Of a stretch of 14,571 nucleotides of DNA, positions 6,943 to 13,190 are shown piece after piece. Origin of the DNA: JASKKU01 sp964416905 (GTDB lineage: Archaea > Nanobdellota > Nanobdellia > Woesearchaeales > JASKKU01); assembly GCA_964416905.1 (NCBI GenBank), contig CAYQFL010000017.1:1-14571 (forward strand). Direction: 5' to 3'. Numbering within the stretch: position 1 is the first letter of the stretch; each line of letters opens with the position of its first letter. The translations under genes were made by a program, and so were the position numbers. Below the pieces are notes generated by a model. That model was not told the DNA's origin. It did not search any database and saw only the letters and a program-made list of their open reading frames with translations.

Positions 6943-9900
6943 TTATTTGACTGTTATAATTCTGTGTTTGACTCTGTTGAACTCACCGTTATTTACGCTT
7001 ATCCTTAATAGATATTCTCCAGGTTTTGTATTCTTAGGTATAGGTAATGAGATAAACCTGCTTACAGATTCCCCTGCGTCAGCGTTTATCAATACTCTTT
7101 TAGCAATGCCTAAATCAGGTAGCAATACTAAAACTGAAAACTGAACATCTTCTGCTTTTTTGTTGTCTAAGTTTACTTTGAATTCTAGGTTTTGGCCAGC
7201 GGAAACTTCTGTTTGATAAGTGATTCTACCGATGCCTATCTCTTCTCTGCTCTTCTTATTGAAGCCTTCATCAACAAAGCCATTGCAGTTATCATCAAGG
7301 CCATTTTCTATTTCAGGTTGTGGATAAACTGCTCCGATGCATTCGCCCCATTGACCGTTTATGCATGTTTGTGTGCCATATTCACAGATACCTTCATCAG
7401 TCTCTGGACCACAAGTTCTTACTTCTCCAGGGAAGCATTCTGGCATTGTTGGTTCTATGTTTAGTATAACATTAACAGTAGTCGATGCATAATCGTTATC
7501 CAAGTCATAAACTCTTAATGTTAAAGGTGTTGTAACTTTTGCTGAGATTAATGGTTCTATCTCTAGAATTGTCCCCTGAATTATTCTTACTGATAGTATT
7601 GATGAATAATATGAATGAGCTTCCCAAGTCAAAACATGTTCGTCTTCTTTGTCATAAGCGTATTTGCTTAGGTTAATAACAACTTTTTCATTGGAATTGT
7701 TTATTTTTATTGTTGAGATTGTTCCAATAATCTCAGGCGGGTTGTTTAATATTTCTATTTTCTTGTCTGCTTGCCCCATAGTGTTGTCATTGAAGTTGAT
7801 TGCAAATCCAAATACTGCGCTTTCTCCTATGAAAAAGTGTGACAATGGAATCTCCGCCTTAAAGTGATAGTACCCTGGTTGATTAGAGTCTGCGTCACTA
7901 TCAGCTTTCATCAATAAATTGCCACCACCCTCGTAGCTTAGTAAAGTTGCATTTGCTATGATATCTTGAGTTGTGTATGTATTTTGTTCTAAGTCGTACA
8001 CTCTAAACTTTACATAAATAGTTTCTCCTCTGTAGAATCTGTCTTGATTTATGTTATAGTTAGGATCACTATATATTTCAAATTCTTGTAACTCATATCT
8101 TTGGTATAAGACCTCAAAGCTTACTGATTGTGAAACTCCGTTTTCATAACCTTCTTTTTCTGCTGTTGCATAAATTTCATAGTTGCCAGGTTCTGAAACA
8201 GTGAATTCAGCTGAGCAAGCACCGCTTATTGAATCAGTTTTGCAATTTGCTAACTCTAAACCAGTCGATGAGTTTAGGATTCTTACTTCAGCATCTCCAA
8301 CAGGATTGTTTATGTTATCAACAACTTTTACAGAGCAAACCTGTTTTTTGTTAGCAGTGACTTTATCAAAACAGGTAATCTCTGAGATTTTTAGTTCTCC
8401 AGTTATTGTTATAGATATAGACGTTGAATCAGTGTATTCTCCATCGGATACAGTTAGTTGAACTAAATAAGTTCCTGGAACATTATAAGCGTGTGTTGTG
8501 ACTTTTTCATTGCTTGTAGTTCCGTCTCCGAAATCCCATAAGTAAGTTAATTCATCATTATCAGGATCATAGCTTTGCGATGCGTTAAATGTAATTTCTT
8601 CTCCTACTTTAGCATTAGTTTTGCTTACATTTATGATTGCTTTAGGTGGTCTGTTTTGGTCTATAACTTCAATAGTTACTGTTTCTTCTGCAGTTTCTTT
8701 TCCATCGGTTGCATTTATTTTTATGGTATAAATGCCTGAATCATCATAATCAGGAGTCCAATTGAATAGATATTTTTTACACCCCTGGGATTGGTTCATT
8801 AAAGTGATTTGTGCGTTTTCAGGTACTCCACTGAAGCTTACATTAATGTCATCTCCGTCTGGGTCTAAAATGCTTATGCCAAATTCAAGTTTTTCATTTT
8901 CTCTTACAGTTTTATAGTTCCCAAAATTCACTCCAATTAGTGGTTTGTGGTTTGGGAAGGAGTTAATTGTAATGGTTTCTGATTTAGAATCACTTAATTC
9001 TCCATCAGACACAGTTAAGGTTACTGTGTAAGTTCCTGCAGTATCATAATTATGTGTCATGATTTTATCGTTGCTTGTAGTTCCGTCTCCAAAATCCCAT
9101 AGGTAAGTTAATTCATCGTTGTCAGGATCATGGCTTTGAGATGCATCGAATGTTATTGCTTCGTTAACATAAGCATTTGTTTTGCTTATATTCATTACAG
9201 CGACAGGCGCTCTGTTTTTGTTTAATACTTGGATAAATATCATTGTTTCAGTGCTTTCTTTCCCATCATCTACTTTTAGATGTAGATTATATACGCCTGA
9301 ATCATCATAATCAGGAGTCCAATTGAACAAATATCTTTTATAACCCGCAGATTGTTCAAGTAAGATGAAGCTTGCATCTTCGGGTTTGTCTAATACTGTT
9401 ATTTCAAGGTTATCTAAATCTGGATCACTGAATTCAACATGAAAGGTTAATGTTTCATCTTCTTCAATTGTTTTGATTGAGCCTCCTTCAAAAGTAATGA
9501 CTGGTTTGTTATTGGTAACATTAATATTGATTTCCTTGACAACTGAGCTGTTATCTTCCCCATCAGACACCGTTAATTTTACGGCATATTCTCCTACGTT
9601 GTTATACACATGTGTTGCTACTTTTTGGTCGCTTGTAGTTCCGTCTCCGAAATCCCATAGGTAACCTAAAGAATCTCCGTCAGGATCATAACTTTCTGAT
9701 GCGTTGAATGTAATTTCTTCTCCCACATTAGCATTTGTTTTGCTTATTGTGGCAATTGCAACAGGTTTGGAGTTTAAGATTTCTATGCTTGCAGAACCAA
9801 CTTCTAAAGAATGTTCTGAATCAATGTAGGCAAGACATTTGACAACATCATGCTTTTGAGTATAAGCTTTGAATAATTGTGATTGTTGTTTTGCGGAGCT

Positions 9901-10365
9901 TTCAATGAACTTTGTTACTCCATTGATTTGCCAGACATAGTAATAATAATCATCATCAGCTGTCACATCACAGGTTAAATCATCATTAGTGTATGCTTCT
10001 GAGGGTGTTATGCTCACAGGTTTTGAAATATCAGTTGCTTCTAAAGTTATGCTCTTTTCTCCTAATTCGTATTTATGCTCTTGGTCTAAATAGACAATGC
10101 ATTTTAAGGTGTCTTCTTCATTAGTATAAGATGATTCTAGAGTTAAAGAGGTGGCTGCGACATTGTTTGATTTAACAAGAACTCCGTTCTTTAACCAGAC
10201 AAAGTAATAGTAATCATTGTCAAAACCTTTGCAAACCAAGTCATCTTGTGCTGTAGGATTGTTTGGTTCAATGATTACATAGTCTCCAGAATAAGCTTGA
10301 ACATTTTGGCTTAATAATGCAAATATTAGCAACAAGCCTGTTAGTAAAAATAATTTCCCCTTCAT
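6943..10365 (-). CDS. Exported modular surface protein with Ig-like, PKD and MopE-like domains
   Basis: A 1140-residue exported protein. Residues 1-24 form a Sec signal peptide (hydrophobic core LLLIFALL, cleavage after VQA). Then come two tandem Ig-like repeats (about 25-200), each with a Cys pair and a DYYY(F/Y)VW motif; PKD domain 1 (about 200-285), cadherin/Ig-like 1 (286-388), PKD 2 (388-472), cadherin/Ig-like 2 (473-573), PKD 3 (574-657), each PKD showing YLWDFGDGTTS; three more beta-sandwich-like regions (658-753, 754-873, 874-970); a six-Cys region (972-1033) ending GLDDNCNGFVDEG, like MopE-type metal-binding motifs; and a C-terminal beta domain (1034-1140) ending ISVNNGEFNRVKHRIITVK. 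No C-terminal membrane anchor is seen. PKD and cadherin-like modules usually mediate adhesion or cell-surface assembly, so a surface or contact role is likely but inferred. SD AAAAGGTG lies six bases before the ATG. Confidence 0.88.
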   Translation of the reverse strand: MKGKLFLLTGLLLIFALLSQNVQAYSGDYVIIEPNNPTAQDDLVCKGFDNDYYYFVWLKNGVLVKSNNVAATSLTLESSYTNEEDTLKCIVYLDQEHKYELGEKSITLEATDISKPVSITPSEAYTNDDLTCDVTADDDYYYYVWQINGVTKFIESSAKQQSQLFKAYTQKHDVVKCLAYIDSEHSLEVGSASIEILNSKPVAIATISKTNANVGEEITFNASESYDPDGDSLGYLWDFGDGTTSDQKVATHVYNNVGEYAVKLTVSDGEDNSSVVKEININVTNNKPVITFEGGSIKTIEEDETLTFHVEFSDPDLDNLEITVLDKPEDASFILLEQSAGYKRYLFNWTPDYDDSGVYNLHLKVDDGKESTETMIFIQVLNKNRAPVAVMNISKTNAYVNEAITFDASQSHDPDNDELTYLWDFGDGTTSNDKIMTHNYDTAGTYTVTLTVSDGELSDSKSETITINSFPNHKPLIGVNFGNYKTVRENEKLEFGISILDPDGDDINVSFSGVPENAQITLMNQSQGCKKYLFNWTPDYDDSGIYTIKINATDGKETAEETVTIEVIDQNRPPKAIINVSKTNAKVGEEITFNASQSYDPDNDELTYLWDFGDGTTSNEKVTTHAYNVPGTYLVQLTVSDGEYTDSTSISITITGELKISEITCFDKVTANKKQVCSVKVVDNINNPVGDAEVRILNSSTGLELANCKTDSISGACSAEFTVSEPGNYEIYATAEKEGYENGVSQSVSFEVLYQRYELQEFEIYSDPNYNINQDRFYRGETIYVKFRVYDLEQNTYTTQDIIANATLLSYEGGGNLLMKADSDADSNQPGYYHFKAEIPLSHFFIGESAVFGFAINFNDNTMGQADKKIEILNNPPEIIGTISTIKINNSNEKVVINLSKYAYDKEDEHVLTWEAHSYYSSILSVRIIQGTILEIEPLISAKVTTPLTLRVYDLDNDYASTTVNVILNIEPTMPECFPGEVRTCGPETDEGICEYGTQTCINGQWGECIGAVYPQPEIENGLDDNCNGFVDEGFNKKSREEIGIGRITYQTEVSAGQNLEFKVNLDNKKAEDVQFSVLVLLPDLGIAKRVLINADAGESVSRFISLPIPKNTKPGEYLLRISVNNGEFNRVKHRIITVK
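8512..9660. repeat. Tandem PKD plus cadherin-like module repeats within the surface protein gene
   Basis: The DNA encoding the PKD core WDFGDGTTS recurs at 8512, 9073 and 9631 (spacing 561 and 558 bases, i.e. 187 and 186 codons) with an identical first 18 bases. The cadherin-like part shares a perfect 33-base match, 8734-8766 and 9295-9327, also 561 apart. This shows a two-domain unit duplicated in tandem. Confidence 0.85.
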
Positions 10366-10371
10366 GATTTA

Positions 10372-10379
10372 CACCTTTT
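10372..10379 (-). promoter_or_regulatory. Ribosome binding site of the PKD surface protein
   Basis: Minus-strand AAAAGGTG, six bases before ATG 10365. A TATA-like AAATATAAATA at 10387-10397 would put the transcript start after this SD, so a second A/T box near 10420-10432 may be the real promoter. Confidence 0.7.
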
Positions 10380-10405
10380 ATTCTATTATTTATATTTGAT
10401 CTGAT

Positions 10406-10434
10406 GAAAAACAAAAAAACAAAATTATAAAAAA
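10406..10434 (-). terminator. Poly-T terminator after the coiled-coil/beta protein gene
   Basis: Directly after the stop at 10435 the minus strand reads several T4 to T7 tracts. It fits archaeal U-tract termination, although this same stretch borders the promoter of the next gene. Confidence 0.5.
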
Positions 10435-12282
10435 TTAAAAGCTTCCTTCAAGACCAAAGCCTATTCTTGTTTCTTTTTCTTTATCACTGTCATTCCTGTA
10501 TTCTAAGGATAAACTTGCTCCAAGGTAATCATCGATCTGACTTTTTAAGTCAAATCTAACCTCTTTCTTGTCGCCATAAAGTTTTATTAATGCATCAAGA
10601 GTGCTTGGAATACCAAATAGATTGAACTTAGAGGTCGTTAAACCAAGATTAAAGCTGTAATCTCTGCTTTTTTCTCCGGTTTCAATCTGATAGTTGTCAG
10701 TTAAACCAAAGCCTATATCAAGTTCTCCCTTTAGTAATCCGGCATAGTTTAGGTTGTTTATGCCTAGCATTATTCCAAGAGTATTCTTCTGATTCATACC
10801 TTCTCTTAAGCTGTTTAAGAATACTGAGCTTCTGCCAAGCAATCCTTTTTCTTTATTTATTATCCAATAGAGGCCCGTGTTTAAGCTTACTTCAGATACA
10901 TCCTCTTCGTTTACGCTTCTAAATTCAGGTTCTTTGCTACTGATTACTTCAGTTCTATGACCTGTGTTGTATTCGCCCTCAGCAACAAGATATACATTTG
11001 AAAATTCTCCGAAGTTGGTGACTACTTTACCAAAAAATCCTCCAAAGAGATTTTCAGCTTTCACTTCTTTTGTTGAAACATCGGTTTTTCTTACTAGGTT
11101 CTTTACGTCGTACTTTAAGTTAGCACCTAGAAGCATAGCCATTGAATCGCTTGGGCTGTATGGAATCTTCATGCCTGCTTCAACTTTTGGGCTAATATTT
11201 CTTAAAGACCAGTTAACATTCTCATCTTTGGTATTGCTATAACTTACAGTAGGCAAAATTATGAGAGAAAGTTCTGCTTTCTTTTCCCTATCATAACTTG
11301 AGTCTAAGTTTGCCATTACATCATGCACATTAATTATGTTGGTTGAATTCTGAGCAACATCTGCTAGGGTTGTTGCTGCACTATCATATGCTTGAGTTAT
11401 TTTCTCAAGGTCTTTTTTAATTCCTTCAGCTCTATCAATTAAACCTTCAATCTCTCTTTTCTTATTTTCAATCTCTTCTTTGCTCATAACTAGATAATTC
11501 TCGTTTACTTTCTTTAGTTCTTCATCGAGTCTTTGTTTTTCTTGTTTGTAAACCTCGATGATTTGAGAAATGTTTTCTTCTGCAGCTTTAAGTTTTGAAT
11601 GGTCATAGAATTTCAATCCGAAAGCAGCATCTTTTGTCCTTGGATAAATTGTCTTGGCTAATTCTATGATTCTTTCTTCGTCTTCTGTTTCAGGTGTATG
11701 TTTTGCTGCGTGATATGTTGCTACAAGAATATCAGCTAAGTCATCAAACTTATAAACCTCTTGAGATATTTCGTTTGTTTTTGATTTGATTATTTCTAGG
11801 TTTTTAGTTAGTAATTCATAGGCTGTCTCTGTACTTTGATCAGTTGAATTTATTTTTGCAAGTACATCTTTAGAAAGATTTTCAAGGTTTGTTATCTCAG
11901 AAGAAATGTTGTTATAATATGTTTTGACAACAGTTGATAATTGGTCAATTAAGTTCATGTTAGTTGCGCCTAAATCAAGTCCAAGACCTGAGAGATATAG
12001 CTTTAATTCATTCCTATTTGTAGCGTTTTGAGTTATGCTTGGAATTTTATCTTTAGGTATGTTTGTTATTATTTCCTCAAGTGAAAAAACATCATCTAAA
12101 CCAGCTCTCTCGCCAGCTTTTTTCATAATATTGTATTCTACAGCTGGCGGATTTACAATATTTGTTGGCGTTGCTTCAGCGAAAGCATTTGGAGCAAATA
12201 GTGAAGACAATAGAGCTCCTCCTAAAGTAAGCACAGCTTTTATGTTTAGATTTTCATTATCTTTACTAAATATGCTTTTCAT
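10435..12282 (-). CDS. Exported coiled-coil protein with beta-barrel-like C-terminus
   Basis: A 615-residue protein I cannot place in a named family. Residues 1-35 look like a Sec signal peptide with a long n-region (KDNENLN), a core AVLTLGGALLSSLF and cleavage after AFA35. Residues 36-330 are mostly helical, with a Glu/Lys-rich coiled coil at about 228-312. From 334 to the end the pattern changes to repeated amphipathic beta strands with every-other-residue hydrophobicity, for example LLKGELDIGFGL (516-527), DYSFNLGLTT (541-550), KEVRFDLKS (573-581), LGASLSLEY (587-595) and ETRIGFGLEGSF (604-615). The final strand has hydrophobics at -8, -6 and -4, Gly at -2, and a terminal Phe, as in bacterial outer-membrane barrel proteins. 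There are about 14 candidate strands. TATA box and SD (AGAGGTG, seven bases before ATG) are clear. Export is well supported; the barrel is inference. A secreted beta-sandwich protein is the main alternative. Confidence 0.85.
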   Translation of the reverse strand: MKSIFSKDNENLNIKAVLTLGGALLSSLFAPNAFAEATPTNIVNPPAVEYNIMKKAGERAGLDDVFSLEEIITNIPKDKIPSITQNATNRNELKLYLSGLGLDLGATNMNLIDQLSTVVKTYYNNISSEITNLENLSKDVLAKINSTDQSTETAYELLTKNLEIIKSKTNEISQEVYKFDDLADILVATYHAAKHTPETEDEERIIELAKTIYPRTKDAAFGLKFYDHSKLKAAEENISQIIEVYKQEKQRLDEELKKVNENYLVMSKEEIENKKREIEGLIDRAEGIKKDLEKITQAYDSAATTLADVAQNSTNIINVHDVMANLDSSYDREKKAELSLIILPTVSYSNTKDENVNWSLRNISPKVEAGMKIPYSPSDSMAMLLGANLKYDVKNLVRKTDVSTKEVKAENLFGGFFGKVVTNFGEFSNVYLVAEGEYNTGHRTEVISSKEPEFRSVNEEDVSEVSLNTGLYWIINKEKGLLGRSSVFLNSLREGMNQKNTLGIMLGINNLNYAGLLKGELDIGFGLTDNYQIETGEKSRDYSFNLGLTTSKFNLFGIPSTLDALIKLYGDKKEVRFDLKSQIDDYLGASLSLEYRNDSDKEKETRIGFGLEGSF

Positions 12283-12289
12283 GATATAA

Positions 12290-12296
12290 CACCTCT
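12290..12296 (-). promoter_or_regulatory. Ribosome binding site of the coiled-coil/beta protein
   Basis: Minus-strand AGAGGTG, seven bases before ATG 12282, complementary to the anti-SD expected at an archaeal 16S rRNA 3' end. Confidence 0.75.
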
Positions 12297-12328
12297 TGAA
12301 CCCTTGGTCAGTGGTGAAGGTATCTTAA

Positions 12329-12346
12329 CAACTTTATAAACCTTTC
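12329..12346 (-). promoter_or_regulatory. BRE/TATA promoter of the coiled-coil/beta protein
   Basis: On the minus strand GAAAGGTTTATAAAGTTG joins a purine-rich BRE-like flank to a good TATA box, centred about 54 bases before ATG 12282. The predicted leader of roughly 28 bases contains the SD at 12290-12296. This is one of the clearest archaeal promoters in the window. Confidence 0.7.
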
Positions 12347-12400
12347 TCTTTTGAAACTACTTCCAAGTTGTAACGTGTTCTTTTGGGATTTTAATTAGTT

Positions 12401-12408
12401 TTTTAAAT
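12401..12408 (+). promoter_or_regulatory. TATA-like box of the helicase fragment
   Basis: TTTTAAAT centred about 26 bases before ATG 12431, with no SD between. It supports the shorter start and a leaderless transcript, and shows that the truncated gene keeps a promoter. Confidence 0.45.
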
Positions 12409-12430
12409 TTCAATGATTTTGGGCTTTTTT

Positions 12431-13102
12431 ATGAAGTTAAGTGAGATAAAAGATTATCTTGATGAAAGATTTTATGAGGTCCTTGTTAATAATAATATTG
12501 AGGAGTTGAGGCCTGCTCAGGAAAAAGCGATTAAACAAGGTTTGTTTGGTAAAAAGAATATGCTTGTTTGCACGCCAACAGCTTCTGGTAAGACTTTAAT
12601 TGCTGAGCTTGCTATGGTTAATGAGTTATTAAAAAATCCGGGTTCAAAGGCAATTTACTTAGCTCCTCTGAAAGCATTGGTTAATGAAAAGTATAAGGAT
12701 TTTTTAAACAGGTATAATCATCTTATTAAAATTGCGAAAAGCACAGGTGATCTTGATTCTAGTGATGGTTTTTTAGCGAATTTTGATTTGATTTTGACTA
12801 CTCCGGAAAAGCTTGATTCTTTGATAAGGCACAAGGTTGACTGGATAAGAAGAATTTCTGTTTTAGTTATAGATGAAATCCATCTTTTGAACGATGTTGA
12901 GCGGGGTCCTGTGCTTGAGATCATTATTACTTTATTGCGAACTATTTTGAAGAATGTGCGGATTATAGGGCTTTCTGCTACGATAGGTAATGCTTATGAA
13001 TTGGCAGAATGGCTTGATGCTGAGCTTGTTGAAGATGATTGGAGGCCTGTGAAGTTAAAGCAGGGCATTCTTTTTGATGATGAGCTTGAGTTTTTTGAAT
13101 AA
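12431..13102 (+). CDS. Truncated Hel308/Ski2-like helicase, RecA domain 1 only
   Basis: A 223-residue protein equal to the first RecA-like domain of a superfamily 2 helicase of the Ski2/Hel308 group. Motifs in order: RPAQ (27-30, Q-motif), PTASGKT (49-55, Walker A), APLKALVNEK (79-88, Ia), TTPEKLD (123-129, Ib), DEIH (149-152, II), LSAT (182-184 region, III), then AEWLDAELVEDDWRPVKLKQG, as in Hel308. Family members run to about 700 residues with a second RecA domain, winged helix and ratchet domain; here a stop follows LEFFE, at the linker between RecA domains. The next 88 bases hold no continuing homology in any frame. The intact motifs argue against an old pseudogene; it may be a split gene or a fresh truncation. 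I start at ATG 12431 (MKLSEI), 26 bases after a TATA-like box, rather than ATG 12413 (MILGFF). DNA repair is the usual role of full Hel308. Confidence 0.82.
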   Translation: MKLSEIKDYLDERFYEVLVNNNIEELRPAQEKAIKQGLFGKKNMLVCTPTASGKTLIAELAMVNELLKNPGSKAIYLAPLKALVNEKYKDFLNRYNHLIKIAKSTGDLDSSDGFLANFDLILTTPEKLDSLIRHKVDWIRRISVLVIDEIHLLNDVERGPVLEIIITLLRTILKNVRIIGLSATIGNAYELAEWLDAELVEDDWRPVKLKQGILFDDELEFFE

Positions 13103-13145
13103 TTTGTTTGTTGATTCTGCATTTTAATAAAAAACAACAAATGGA

Positions 13146-13157
13146 AAAGTTTAAATA
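13146..13157 (+). promoter_or_regulatory. BRE/TATA promoter of the dockerin-like exported protein
   Basis: AAAAGTTTAAATA-type box about 35-45 bases before ATG 13191. The expected transcript start near 13179 leaves a very short leader that still contains the SD at 13181-13186. The T8 tract at 13160-13167 may also end transcripts from the helicase fragment. Confidence 0.65.
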
Positions 13158-13180
13158 TGTTTTTTTTGTTACTGACTCGC

Positions 13181-13186
13181 AGGTGA
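13181..13186 (+). promoter_or_regulatory. Ribosome binding site of the dockerin-like exported protein
   Basis: AGGTGA four bases before ATG 13191, which fixes the start of this gene. Confidence 0.7.
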
Positions 13187-13190
13187 CAAC

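Noticed and set aside
8183..8461. Plus-strand open frames within the PKD surface protein gene
   Set aside because: They mirror the repetitive, Asp/Ser/Thr-rich minus-strand coding sequence and lack initiation signals.
8512..9660. Regularly spaced repeats considered as a CRISPR array
   Set aside because: Spacing is about 560 bases, repeats encode PKD domains in frame, and the 'spacers' are homologous coding sequence.
12413..12430. ATG 12413 as the helicase start
   Set aside because: The extra residues (MILGFF) are not expected before the conserved MKLSEI-type start, and the TATA box at 12401-12408 is too close to 12413.
12283..12430. Small RNA or tRNA in the longest intergenic gap
   Set aside because: I found no cloverleaf, T-loop sequence or stable stem; the gap is accounted for by two divergent promoters.
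13083..13140. Frameshift that might restore the rest of the helicase
   Set aside because: The other frames after 13100 give only a few codons before stops (for example ...LNNLFVDSAF) with no helicase-like sequence, and the next gene's promoter follows at once.
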